Virus record (IMG/VR): IMGVR_UViG_3300032304_000977
Span: 82,647 to 146,646 of that record
Source: a virus
DNA: 64,000 nucleotides
Direction: 5' to 3' (one strand)
Part shown: positions 39,114 to 47,539 of the stretch, one piece after another
Numbering within the stretch: position 1 is the first letter of the stretch
Layout of the letters: every line of letters begins with the position of its first letter
Translations under genes and position numbers: made by a program
The notes under the pieces: model-generated
Databases searched by the model: none
Told to the model about the DNA's origin: nothing
The model's input: the letters and a program-made list of their open reading frames with translations, nothing else

Positions 39114-39389
39114 TCAGGTGGACTTTTTGCTAGTCTTTAGTGTATCTAGTGGGATGTTTGAAACGAAACCATTCAAGGCAGTAGCCTTTGCAATGATATC
39201 AGCTTCAGTTGGGATAGCTGGGAAACCTGGATGATCAGGTGGCGCAGCTCCATTGAGTTTAGCAGTTTCGACTTTCATTTGCCAGTCGTTGCTAATTTGT
39301 TCACGCTTACCGTAGTATTCATCGTTAAGCATGTCTTTCGCCATTTTTAGTAGTTCAAGGCGAATCTCGAACGGAGTCATGTTAGACAT
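39114..39389 (-). CDS. Small conserved phage protein
   Basis: 91 residues from the ATG at 39389, preceded by GGAAGACA; a longer frame starts at 39425. MTPFEIRLELLKMAKDML is followed by a helix and PGFPAIPTEADIIAKA. Similar short proteins occur in T4-like aquatic phages near structural genes. It has a candidate late promoter and a strong terminator, so it is probably monocistronic. Confidence 0.75.
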   Translation of the reverse strand: MSNMTPFEIRLELLKMAKDMLNDEYYGKREQISNDWQMKVETAKLNGAAPPDHPGFPAIPTEADIIAKATALNGFVSNIPLDTLKTSKKST

Positions 39390-39448
39390 ATTGTCTTCCT
39401 TTCTGTGTTGTGTGTAAAAAATCAAATTGTGTGTTCATAATGTAGACT

Positions 39449-39456
39449 ATTATTTA
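39449..39456 (-). promoter_or_regulatory. Candidate late promoter (TATAAATA)
   Basis: An exact T4 late -10 motif on the minus strand, about 60 nt before the ATG at 39389. Confidence 0.6.
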
Positions 39457-39460
39457 TAAT

Positions 39461-40330
39461 TTAGAAAATTTGCTTTAATTTAATTTTATCAGTAACGTCT
39501 CCGTCTACTAACATTTGGAATGGATGTTTCTTTCCAAAAAAATCATTTACATACCAATATCTTTCTTCACGATTATATGTCAACCATGGAGACCAACCGA
39601 TAACCATGTTTGCTCTGTCGATTGGAGATTCTCTATGACAATAAACCCTATGCGGAACTTCAGTTTGCCATGTGTAAGCAGAACCAACATTAAGAACGTA
39701 TGGATCTAATCCATCAAAGTTAAAATGAAAGTTGTTATCGCCACTGATTGGAATATTAAGTCTTGTCAATTCAAAAACTTCTGAATCCATGTGATATGGT
39801 GTTTTTGGATTCGCATGCTTACCACTAACAATACCAAGACGACTTCTTGTTACTGTTACATTTTCGTTCATACCTCTTAGAAATTCGCCCATGTATCCGA
39901 TCTGGGCAGCAGGCGTAAGTTCATTAAACGACATACCATCAAAATAACTGTTCTTCAAAAATTCGTGATTCTGAATCGATCCGTTATAGAATTGATCTGG
40001 GGCATTTAATGCTGTGCCGAGAGTGTGTTGATGTATTGGTTGATCTTTATATTGCAATTGTGGATTATATGTAATTGAAAACCCACCATAACTTGTGTCA
40101 TCACCAGCTGATGTTTTCCATCCGTAATGACCATACTCACTTATTGCTTCATGCACCGCTTTTTGTAAAGCAGGAAGATCGCCAGAAAAGTCAAATTCAA
40201 TATTCAGCACACTTGCATATTCTGATTCATTGAAGATATCTTGTTTTGCTTCTGTCCATGGAAGTTGTGATTTGATCCAAATACCTACAGGAAGACTTGG
40301 TGGGCAATCATCAACATAAAATTTTTTCAT
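39461..40330 (-). CDS. Aspartyl/asparaginyl hydroxylase-like 2OG oxygenase
   Basis: 289 residues. The C-terminal half has YHMDSEVFELTRLNIPISGD (HxD), VPHRVYCHRE (distal His) and RANMVIGWSPW (Arg), with all predicted ligands kept. The N-terminal half is unrecognised. The substrate is unknown. One of five oxygenase-fold proteins in this window. Confidence 0.82.
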   Translation of the reverse strand: MKKFYVDDCPPSLPVGIWIKSQLPWTEAKQDIFNESEYASVLNIEFDFSGDLPALQKAVHEAISEYGHYGWKTSAGDDTSYGGFSITYNPQLQYKDQPIHQHTLGTALNAPDQFYNGSIQNHEFLKNSYFDGMSFNELTPAAQIGYMGEFLRGMNENVTVTRSRLGIVSGKHANPKTPYHMDSEVFELTRLNIPISGDNNFHFNFDGLDPYVLNVGSAYTWQTEVPHRVYCHRESPIDRANMVIGWSPWLTYNREERYWYVNDFFGKKHPFQMLVDGDVTDKIKLKQIF

Positions 40331-40334
40331 GCTT

Positions 40335-40620
40335 TCTCCAAATAAGTGATGGGTTTTCTGTTACGAGGAAACCCATCGAACCCTAAGCAGCGTTTAGGCT
40401 GCTAATGCGTAACTTTCGTCATTTGCATTTACTTTGTTTGCTTGATTTACGGTCATCGCCTACCGTGTTGCCGTCTCTACTATCTACCCCTGTCGAAACC
40501 ATGGCATCCCCATCAGAAGTGGTCTGTCTCGTAACAGACTGTGGTACTTTATAACTACCAGCACTTTTGGTGGAGATGGGGGGAGTCGAACCCCCGTCCA
40601 GAAGTCCTTCGCTTTGAAGG
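40335..40620 (-). ncRNA. ssrA: tmRNA, two-piece circularly permuted
   Basis: The acceptor piece comes first on the minus strand: T arm GGGGG-TTCGACT-CCCCC (40579-40595), CATCTCC, A, encoded CCA ending at 40568. A 56-nt spacer follows, then the coding piece starting GGGGATG at 40511. The two acceptor strands pair over 7 bp with G3-U70, the alanine identity wobble. The tag frame at 40394-40441 reads ANKVNANDESYALAA then TAA. Permuted tmRNA genes are known in alpha- and some beta-proteobacteria and cyanobacteria. The outer ends are approximate. SmpB is not encoded here. Confidence 0.93.
40394..40441 (-). CDS. tmRNA proteolysis tag reading frame
   Basis: The resume codon GCA at 40441 opens ANKVNANDESYALAA followed by TAA. 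The final ALAA is the ClpXP/ClpAP degron. The stop lies in a GCAGC/GCTGC hairpin, typical of tmRNA. Confidence 0.9.
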   Translation of the reverse strand, partial: ANKVNANDESYALAA

Positions 40621-40633
40621 GATTACAACAATA

Positions 40634-41140
40634 TCAACTATTTAGCACTTTCGCTACGCTGTTCATTACCGAAGCAATGCGACCGATATCACGAAGTTGT
40701 TCAACAGTATAACCTTCTTTACGTAGAGTATCGTAATGCGCTTTTACACAGAAGTGACACTTACCTACGATAGATGCTGCTAGAGCATATGCTTCAAATC
40801 TTGCTTTAGTTGTTCCACCATGTGTAGTAATTGCGTTCATACGCAACTGTGGTGGTAGACCAGCCAAGTTTGGATCTTCAGCCATCTCAACATACGGATA
40901 CCATACGTTGTTTTGCGCCATAATACTTGCAGCACACATAGCAGCATTTGCTTCAGCAGGTGCATCTGCGAGTAGAACAGCAAGCACCTTACCATTACCT
41001 GTTGCCGCAAGAGAAGCAACAGCGCAACCATATGCTTCATCTACTGGAAGTGTGCTACGATTTAGAACTGCATCAAGATTTAATTTAGTATCTTTCGCAT
41101 ATTCTGGCAGCGCTTCTTTAACAGTTTCAATGAATGCCAT
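40634..41140 (-). CDS. ahpD: Alkylhydroperoxidase AhpD
   Basis: 168 residues, the usual AhpD length. Active site GKCHFCVKAHYDTLRKEGYT carries CxxC with the partner His. In bacteria such as Mycobacterium AhpD reduces AhpC, using dihydrolipoamide-based electrons. It directly follows ahpC (1-nt junction), so they form an operon. Its presence in a phage is unusual. Confidence 0.93.
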   Translation of the reverse strand: MAFIETVKEALPEYAKDTKLNLDAVLNRSTLPVDEAYGCAVASLAATGNGKVLAVLLADAPAEANAAMCAASIMAQNNVWYPYVEMAEDPNLAGLPPQLRMNAITTHGGTTKARFEAYALAASIVGKCHFCVKAHYDTLRKEGYTVEQLRDIGRIASVMNSVAKVLNS

Positions 41141-41685
41141 TATAGAGTCTCTCCACCAACAACACGATTACATGCACACTTCTCTCCAGTTTGTAGAGCA
41201 TCGAGAACACGTAAAGTCTCTTCTGGCGAACGACCAACATTAAGATTGTTTACAGTCACGTGTTGAATAACATTGTCTGGGTCAACGATGAATGTGGCAC
41301 GTAGTGCTGCGCCAGCAGGATTGTAGAACACACCAAGTTGATCAATCAATGAAACATCCCATTCACGAGAAGTGTCAGCAAACTGAATATGCTTTAAATT
41401 CTTCAAATCTTCATGTGAATTTTGCCATGCAACTTTACAGAACTCATTATCTGTGCTACCTGTCAACAATACCGCATCGCGATCAGCAAAGTCTTGGAAT
41501 AACTTATCATATGCTACGATTTCCGTTGGGCATACGAATGTAAAATCTTTTGGATAGTATACGATTACTTTCCATTTTCCCTCAAATGACTTTTCTGTAA
41601 TATCAAAAAATTGTTCACCTTTACTGCCAATAGGATTAACTCCTGTTACTGTAAACTCTTCCAATTTATCACCAACTGTTTTCAT
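41140..41685 (-). CDS. ahpC: Peroxiredoxin AhpC
   Basis: 181 residues. The peroxidatic Cys is in FTFVCPTEI; the resolving region GEKCACNRV has CxC, like AhpC enzymes that pair with AhpD rather than AhpF. It reduces H2O2 and organic peroxides. Own promoter with an intervening terminator-like hairpin. No truncation seen, so the enzyme should be active. Confidence 0.95.
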   Translation of the reverse strand: MKTVGDKLEEFTVTGVNPIGSKGEQFFDITEKSFEGKWKVIVYYPKDFTFVCPTEIVAYDKLFQDFADRDAVLLTGSTDNEFCKVAWQNSHEDLKNLKHIQFADTSREWDVSLIDQLGVFYNPAGAALRATFIVDPDNVIQHVTVNNLNVGRSPEETLRVLDALQTGEKCACNRVVGGETL

Positions 41686-41703
41686 TCAAATCTCCTGTGT
41701 TCA

Positions 41704-41729
41704 AAAAAATAAAGAGGTTTTTCAACCTC
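41704..41729 (-). promoter_or_regulatory. Attenuator-like hairpin in the ahpC leader
   Basis: Minus strand: GAGGTT-GAAA-AACCTC (GNRA loop) followed by TTTATTTTTTT, between the promoter and the ahpC SD. It has the form of an intrinsic terminator in a 5' leader. Confidence 0.65.
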
Positions 41730-41738
41730 ACGTATAAT

Positions 41739-41767
41739 ATTTTATAATAGTTTTTAATAAATGTCAA
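41739..41767 (-). promoter_or_regulatory. Sigma70 promoter of ahpCD
   Basis: Minus strand: TTGACA (41762-41767), 17-bp spacer, TAAAAT (41739-41744). Confidence 0.82.
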
Positions 41768-41796
41768 CTATTTTTTCATTGTATTTTTTTATGGCA

Positions 41797-42447
41797 TCAA
41801 TATCCCTTCTCAATGAAGAATTGATTTCTTAAATCAATAAATTTTTCGATCCAAGTATTACGTTTCTCTTCGAATATAAGAGGAGGTTCGTTATCAACTG
41901 CCATTAAAATTACAATCTTAGGAACAGGAATTCCTGTTCGTTCTTCGAACGCTACAGCGTAAGCAGCACATTGCATAAAATAATTATGAATGTCGTCGCG
42001 ATGTTTAACTCTACTTGATGTTTTAAAATCTATGACACTAAGTTTACCATCGTACTCTGCGATACAGTCAACTGTTCCTGCAACTTGTAAGTGGTCAGAA
42101 TAGAGCGGAGTTTCAAGGCAGTGTATGTTGTTGATTTTTGCGAGAACTGGTTTAAATGAAGACCAAGTTTCTGCGTCAAATATATTTGGGTCAACATGCT
42201 CATTATTAAGATAGGATTCGCAGAGTGAGTGGATTCTTGTTCCACGATTTGCTGCTTTTGTTGATATTCGATTTGCTTCTGCTTCTCCGACTCTTTTTCT
42301 CCATGCGATGATGGCTTCTTTTCCAAGCAATCCTGTAACGGTAGTAACGGAGGGATAGCGTTTACCCGAAGGTGTCTCATAGAGTCTACCTTCGGGAGTT
42401 GTGATACGCTCAAGTTTGGATATATCATGACGAATATGGTTGAACAT
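41797..42447 (-). CDS. PD-(D/E)XK nuclease family protein (RecB/MGME1-like)
   Basis: 216 residues. GTVDCIAEYDGKLSVIDFKT gives D...DFK, the nuclease core, and YFMQCAAYAVAFEE is the usual downstream Gln/Tyr helix. The N-terminal YPSVTTVTGLLGKE resembles phage exonucleases of this type. It probably processes DNA ends in recombination or replication. It shares one nucleotide with the GH19 gene. Confidence 0.88.
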   Translation of the reverse strand: MFNHIRHDISKLERITTPEGRLYETPSGKRYPSVTTVTGLLGKEAIIAWRKRVGEAEANRISTKAANRGTRIHSLCESYLNNEHVDPNIFDAETWSSFKPVLAKINNIHCLETPLYSDHLQVAGTVDCIAEYDGKLSVIDFKTSSRVKHRDDIHNYFMQCAAYAVAFEERTGIPVPKIVILMAVDNEPPLIFEEKRNTWIEKFIDLRNQFFIEKGY

Positions 42448-43073
42448 TAGATTTGCGTTTGAAACGCACCTTTAGCAAGTTCGAAGTGATGAATTCTATC
42501 TTCAAGACCAATTGTTCCACCATTAATTTTCTTTGTAAGAGTCAACATATCTTCTTTGTCTGCGATTGCGTTCAGGTTATTTTTCCACCAGAACCATGCT
42601 GCTGACATACAAGCACCCTCATATGTTTCAAGATATTCCACTGCTTCATCTAATGACATTGACATATCTTCAGCGAATGCAGTATAGTTATTCTTACCAG
42701 TCAATTGAATCAATCCACGACCACGATATTTAAATCCGTCACCAGAATCTTCATCACCATTGCCCATACGATTTGCGTATACACGATTCGCAATCTTTTC
42801 TGGTTGTCTTTCGTACGCAAGAGCAGTTTCCTCATCAGAGAAATATTTCTTGAATGTTGTCATCAGCCCCTTCGCACCATAGTTGAGGTTCTCTTTAACT
42901 GCATTGAACCCACCAGATTCGTGACCAACTTGTGCAAGAAAGCACGATTGACGAGAGATCGAATTAATCTCATATGTCTCACATGCTTGTTGAAGTGGAT
43001 CAACAAAGTTTTGTAATTTTTCAACCTTTGTGCTTGGAGCAATTTTTTGTAAAATTTCTAAAGTAATTGCCAT
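42447..43073 (-). CDS. GH19 chitinase-like endolysin
   Basis: 208 residues. CFLAQVGHESGGFNAVKENL carries the catalytic Glu; later KYRGRGLIQLTGKNNYTAFA and SAAWFWWKNNLN are GH19 hallmarks. The enzyme cleaves peptidoglycan glycan strands. There is no signal peptide, so it would need a holin. Second lysis-type hydrolase in the window. Confidence 0.93.
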   Translation of the reverse strand: MAITLEILQKIAPSTKVEKLQNFVDPLQQACETYEINSISRQSCFLAQVGHESGGFNAVKENLNYGAKGLMTTFKKYFSDEETALAYERQPEKIANRVYANRMGNGDEDSGDGFKYRGRGLIQLTGKNNYTAFAEDMSMSLDEAVEYLETYEGACMSAAWFWWKNNLNAIADKEDMLTLTKKINGGTIGLEDRIHHFELAKGAFQTQI

Positions 43074-43082
43074 TTCTTTTCC

Positions 43083-43853
43083 TTATGTAAAGTCTTCGTG
43101 TTTAAGTTTAGCCAAAATGTAATCTTTAACTAAACTACTTCTAACAATGTCATCTACAGTAAATTCAACTCTAGTGAAGGCATGCATATGATGTGCAATA
43201 TCAAAGAATTTTAAAATACCAGTGACATCAGTCTTTTTCTTATTTAGATCAGTTTGACGATAGTCTCCACACCAAATAATCTTTGAACGATAACCGACAC
43301 GTGTCATCACAGTATCAATTTCTTCAAAGTTTAAATTTTGCATTTCGTCAACAATAATAATCGCATCATCAAAAGACATACCACGAATGAAAGAAGTCGA
43401 GATAAAAGAGATATGACCCTGTTCTTCTAATCTTTGGTATGCATCTTTACGACCAAATAGCGTTTCGCATATTTGTCGATATGGTTGTTCATAAATTTCC
43501 ATCTTTTCGCCAACGTCACCTGGAAGGTGACCCATATCACGAGATTGAACTGCTGAACGAACAATAATAATTTTATTGAATGGATTACTTTTATCCAAAA
43601 CTTCTTCGATTGCTTTGTAAAGAGCGATAAAAGTTTTTCCAGTTCCTGCAACACCATGCAATGCTACGAAGTAGTCTCCCCTTTTGTATGCATCAAAAAA
43701 TAGTTTTTGATTATCAGTCAGAGGTTGAAATGTTTTTAAATCATCAATTCTTAGTTTTAGATGATTATTTGCATTTTGGTTTGCTGGAGTTCTTTTGCTT
43801 TGTGGCTCACTTGTCTCATTTTCTAATAGTTTTGCTGTTGGTTTACGAGCCAT
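43083..43853 (-). CDS. phoH: PhoH-like ATPase
   Basis: 256 residues. Walker A is GVAGTGKTFIA, Walker B IIIVDEMQNL, and WCGDYRQTDL a downstream motif. PhoH is widespread in aquatic phages; roles in RNA metabolism or phosphate stress have been proposed but not settled. The N-terminal 40 residues are low-complexity. Confidence 0.95.
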   Translation of the reverse strand: MARKPTAKLLENETSEPQSKRTPANQNANNHLKLRIDDLKTFQPLTDNQKLFFDAYKRGDYFVALHGVAGTGKTFIALYKAIEEVLDKSNPFNKIIIVRSAVQSRDMGHLPGDVGEKMEIYEQPYRQICETLFGRKDAYQRLEEQGHISFISTSFIRGMSFDDAIIIVDEMQNLNFEEIDTVMTRVGYRSKIIWCGDYRQTDLNKKKTDVTGILKFFDIAHHMHAFTRVEFTVDDIVRSSLVKDYILAKLKHEDFT

Positions 43854-43863
43854 TAAAAATCCT

Positions 43864-44091
43864 TTACCTTATGTTGTCTTTTAATATACTTCCTGGCATT
43901 TTACTGTGTATTTTTTGCAATACCTCCTTAAATCCAGCTGGAACTTTTGGCGTATCTCGTACTGTAGCAACAGCAGATATAACTGGTTCCAAATGTTGAT
44001 TGTCCTTCAAGAATTGTTCACGCGAAGACATACTCATGAACTGGTCGAAGGTTTCACCAGTTTCTTTGTTTTTAAAGGTATAGGTTGGCAT
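43864..44091 (-). CDS. Small conserved phage protein (MPTYTFKN type)
   Basis: 75 residues. The start PTYTFKNKETGETFDQFMSM is like the FmdB-type N-terminus but has no cysteines. Similar proteins lie near structural or phoH genes in T4-like aquatic phages. Function unknown. Confidence 0.78.
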   Translation of the reverse strand: MPTYTFKNKETGETFDQFMSMSSREQFLKDNQHLEPVISAVATVRDTPKVPAGFKEVLQKIHSKMPGSILKDNIR

Positions 44092-44095
44092 ATTT

Positions 44096-44758
44096 TTATT
44101 TAGTCAGATAAGTTCTATTCAGCATAATATGATTGTGATCAGTTGGTCCCCAATCACCATCTGGGTGATAAACAACAATTCTCATGTGAGATTTGGTTGT
44201 TCTAAATCTATGTAATTCTTGTGGCTCTAAGCAGAACATATCGCCCTCTGATAAAAGAATATCAGAATCTTCATTATCAGATAGTGAAGCATACCCAGAA
44301 CCATTCACAACAACACCAAGTCTAATTGTTGGGTGGGTATGAAATGATTGAGTAATGTTTGGTGGGAAGTACAAATAATTTAATGACGGATCGCCCATTC
44401 GTGGAGGATACACCAATATCGTATCAGAACATCCATCAATATATGATAGTCTTCCTTTGTCTTCAATCGGTCCACCAATAACATTTTGTCCCATGAAACC
44501 AATTCGTGTGAACATGATCAACTTACCAGTATAATCTAGTTTTACTGGCTCGTTTGACCAAAACGAAAAGTATTCTTTTTCCTTTACAGTGTTTCCATCT
44601 GGTAATGTGACTTTACCACCCAACACAACACCATAACATGTGGAAAGTGCTTGTGTATAAACATAACCAAGATCGCCCAACTCGTTGATGTCTAAGTAAT
44701 GTCCCATAGAAGGATACATTGTTTGCTTTTGATCAATAACAAATTTGCTTTTTAGCAT
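44096..44758 (-). CDS. Cupin-fold protein
   Basis: 220 residues. QSFHTHPTIRLGVVVNGSG and EGDMFCLEPQELHRFRT are the two cupin motifs with metal-binding His/Glu. WGPTDHNHIMLNRTYL closes it. It overlaps the PP-loop ATPase stop by 1 nt, so the two proteins are probably co-made and may act in one pathway. Reaction unknown. Confidence 0.82.
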   Translation of the reverse strand: MLKSKFVIDQKQTMYPSMGHYLDINELGDLGYVYTQALSTCYGVVLGGKVTLPDGNTVKEKEYFSFWSNEPVKLDYTGKLIMFTRIGFMGQNVIGGPIEDKGRLSYIDGCSDTILVYPPRMGDPSLNYLYFPPNITQSFHTHPTIRLGVVVNGSGYASLSDNEDSDILLSEGDMFCLEPQELHRFRTTKSHMRIVVYHPDGDWGPTDHNHIMLNRTYLTK

Positions 44759-45834
44759 TAAATTTTCTCCAATGAAAACGAAGACTCATCGTCAATCTGC
44801 AATGAAAGAATTGAATCCTCAGTATATAAATTTTTGTAATCTTCAGTAATCATATATGCCATCGGAAACCCACAGAAATAATCTTTGTTTCTTTTTTGTT
44901 TACACACGTCATTAAGATAATCCAGATTAAGATAGGTTTTCGCAGGTGTTTTGTCAAGAAACCGATTATCTATATTGTTAATCGACCAATTTTGAAACTC
45001 ATCAGTTGCAAAAAACGGAAAATATGTTTTTTCTGGTATCGATTCTTTGAATGCCATGAATCTTGTATAAGAGACATTCCACATCAAACAAAAATTCAAC
45101 CACCAAAAGTATTTATGTATTGTGTCTACAACAATCGGAGAAGTATCAACTATTTTTTGCATCAAAGCGATATTTGTTTTAATTGTTTCTTCTTCATTGA
45201 AGAACACATATTCGCCACGCTTCAGCAAAAATGTTAGATTTTCTTGTGTTGGTTCGTCAAATATAATATCTCTATTTCTTGAGAATAAAGTATTATACAT
45301 AGTTGTTCCAAAAAGTTCATCGCCAAGATGACCTGTTACAAATACACCATTACAACTTTTAATTTTAGAAATATGATCGACTTTGTATTTTCCTACTATG
45401 TTTTCTTTGTAGTATTGTGTATTAGTTGCAGTATCAGTCGTTAAAATTGTTATATTTTTTGTATACTTGGATAGTGCATGCAATGCAACAATACTATCAA
45501 TACCACCACCATACATAAAATAAAAATGATCGGAAGATGAAGAAATCTGCTGCGCTCTGCTATCACAGCATTGCTCAAATGATTGTTTTTTTGTTTTCTT
45601 TGGAAGTTGAAATCGTGTTGTGGATTGAACAAATGGACTCTTAATTGTATTTGACCTATCAATTAAAGCAATATTCTGGTCAAAGTAATAAGAAAAATCT
45701 TTATATTGTTGCATTCCTGCAACACTTTGTGTGACATCAACGAATGATACAGTAGCGTCTACTGGTTGTGTGGTATGTGGAATTATGCTGTATTTCTTAT
45801 TATATAACAGTTTCCCTGTATTAATTAGCAACAT
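44758..45834 (-). CDS. PP-loop ATPase, asparagine-synthetase-like (cassette A)
   Basis: 358 residues. The nucleotide-binding P-loop is MYGGGIDSIVALHAL (SGGxDS variant), preceded by EQCCDSRAQQ and followed by TGHLGDELFGTTM. There is no glutaminase domain. It shares CCDxRAQ and a WWLNFxxxWxxxYxRM motif with the gene at 57075, so the two are paralogues. The family adenylates a carboxylate or carbonyl before amide or thiol transfer. Substrate unknown. Confidence 0.8.
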   Translation of the reverse strand: MLLINTGKLLYNKKYSIIPHTTQPVDATVSFVDVTQSVAGMQQYKDFSYYFDQNIALIDRSNTIKSPFVQSTTRFQLPKKTKKQSFEQCCDSRAQQISSSSDHFYFMYGGGIDSIVALHALSKYTKNITILTTDTATNTQYYKENIVGKYKVDHISKIKSCNGVFVTGHLGDELFGTTMYNTLFSRNRDIIFDEPTQENLTFLLKRGEYVFFNEEETIKTNIALMQKIVDTSPIVVDTIHKYFWWLNFCLMWNVSYTRFMAFKESIPEKTYFPFFATDEFQNWSINNIDNRFLDKTPAKTYLNLDYLNDVCKQKRNKDYFCGFPMAYMITEDYKNLYTEDSILSLQIDDESSFSLEKI

Positions 45835-46499
45835 TAAAATGCTCCATATACGCTTAATTGTTTGTTTAAATTATCTAGAGTTGCGTTTAACGAAATTAAA
45901 TCTTCTACTTCAAGAACACGTTTAGTGTACTCAAGTCTTACTTCCTCTGTTTGCACTAGAGATGAATTTGATATATTTTGTTTTGCGATTATTGTATTTG
46001 CTGCTTCTTGTTTCGTCAATGACATTATTTTCGCATACGATTCAAGATATGGATGCTCAGAATGACTTTTGCCAGAGATATAGTCAACAGCTTCTTTGTA
46101 TTTTGCATCATCAATAATATTTTGATATGCTAAAGACGGCAAAAGGTTTACTCGCAAGGCTGTTATCTTTTTATGTAAAAAATCAAGGACAGAAGATTTT
46201 TCGCTTATCAAAAGATAATGCATAATCTCATGTTCTTCAAGTTCTTTTTTATATAACTTCTGAGAAACCACATCATACACATGATCAAATGGGAGATTGA
46301 GGTTCATCGCCTTCGGGAACTGTAGAATAGGTAAAGTGGAGTACCAAGCATGAGTGTTTGGTAAAGGTTCCAAAGAACGAATTGTTTGCGACCAATTTGA
46401 GGCAGCAAGAACTCTGTTTGTTTTAATACAAATTAATAGATGTAATTGATGTTTTCTTTGAATTAAATTAAAGATTATGTTGTAATCATCGAGAACCAT
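45834..46499 (-). CDS. Companion protein of the PP-loop cassette A
   Basis: 221 residues, not recognised. N-terminal beta-rich part (HQLHLLICIKTNRVLAASNW), C-terminal long helices (SLTKQEAANTIIAKQNIS). Its size and position, immediately 5' of a PP-loop gene with a 1-nt junction, match the gene at 58268, so the two pairs look like copies of one module. Confidence 0.68.
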   Translation of the reverse strand: MVLDDYNIIFNLIQRKHQLHLLICIKTNRVLAASNWSQTIRSLEPLPNTHAWYSTLPILQFPKAMNLNLPFDHVYDVVSQKLYKKELEEHEIMHYLLISEKSSVLDFLHKKITALRVNLLPSLAYQNIIDDAKYKEAVDYISGKSHSEHPYLESYAKIMSLTKQEAANTIIAKQNISNSSLVQTEEVRLEYTKRVLEVEDLISLNATLDNLNKQLSVYGAF

Positions 46500-47047
46500 T
46501 CAGGAACCTCACGTTTTTTCCAGTTTGCGAAAGATGCTTTCTTTTCTATATAGTATTTACGATAAGAAGCGATTGCGTCTCCTGGTACTTTACATTCTTC
46601 TGGCATGGCAGGTGGTGGGTCAGTTCTTCGGGGTTCTCCCCTTGTCAAATTTGGAAAGTTATTTGGATATGTGTTTCTTAACATCATAGCAAGACCACTA
46701 CGTTCAACAGAGTGCACTTTGCCATAACGATATGTGTATTCTGCGCAGAGTTCAAGCAATAATGATGCGAGCCAACGATAGTTGGCTTTACTTTCTCTAG
46801 CCCATTTAGCGGATGGATGGTTTATATGTGATGCTTTGAATAGCATAGATTCTAGTTTACTATTATCAAGTTTCCATCGTTTAATATTTCTACCATTGGC
46901 AGTTTTATCTAGATATTCTTTACCATCAAGAAGTCTATGCGCTGTAGACAGCAGTTGCGCATATTCAAGAATCATCTTAACAACGTGTTTGTCAACGTGC
47001 TGTTGCGCACATGACACTGTACAATTATCTAGAAAAAAAATGTTCAT
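46475..47047 (-). CDS. Conserved phage protein of unknown function
   Basis: 190 residues. The start MNIFFLDNCTVSCAQQHVDK, then HVVKMILEYAQLLSTAHRLL, HPSAKWARESKANYRWL and EYTYRYGKVH form a pattern found in many phages. No established activity is known to me. The start lies next to the nucleotidase stop. Confidence 0.82.
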   Translation of the reverse strand: MNIFFLDNCTVSCAQQHVDKHVVKMILEYAQLLSTAHRLLDGKEYLDKTANGRNIKRWKLDNSKLESMLFKASHINHPSAKWARESKANYRWLASLLLELCAEYTYRYGKVHSVERSGLAMMLRNTYPNNFPNLTRGEPRRTDPPPAMPEECKVPGDAIASYRKYYIEKKASFANWKKREVPEWFSMITT

Positions 47048-47050
47048 AAT

Positions 47051-47539
47051 TTAAATACCACGAATAGTAAATAAGGCGAATTGAGTTGCGACAAGTGCAT
47101 CCTTAACATACTTGTCATTGTAAAGAATTCCGTGTCCACCTGCTGCTTTGAATGGTAAAATGCATCCAGAAGAATCGTCTATTAGAATAGAATTTTTTGT
47201 AGCATACTCTGCCTTTTCTTCCCTAGAACGAACGAAGTTTGGTTTATAATTTATCCAATGTTTGTCCAACCATACCTTCTTTTGACGTTCTGCCTCAGCG
47301 CCCTGTTCTTCATCAAATGTTCCCTTTGATGTAAGGATTTCAACATTTACGTCAGTAAGCGATTCAACATATCTAAGAAGGATATTTGAGTTTGGCATTG
47401 GTTCTAGATTTTCGAAAATCTTTTTATCTAAAACAGCTGTTCTGAATTTTTTACGATCTTCTTTTTCTGGATCATAAACTCTGTATGCTTTGTCAAAATT
47501 ACAAAGCACACCATCCATATCAAGATAAAGCGTAATCAT
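47051..47539 (-). CDS. HAD-type 5'(3')-deoxyribonucleotidase-like phosphatase
   Basis: 162 residues. YLDMDGVLCNFD is HAD motif I, EILTSKGTF motif II, and ILIDDSSGCILPFKAAGG motifs III/IV. These enzymes dephosphorylate nucleoside monophosphates and help balance dNTP pools. It lies in a nucleotide metabolism stretch with dCMP deaminase. Confidence 0.88.
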   Translation of the reverse strand: MITLYLDMDGVLCNFDKAYRVYDPEKEDRKKFRTAVLDKKIFENLEPMPNSNILLRYVESLTDVNVEILTSKGTFDEEQGAEAERQKKVWLDKHWINYKPNFVRSREEKAEYATKNSILIDDSSGCILPFKAAGGHGILYNDKYVKDALVATQFALFTIRGI

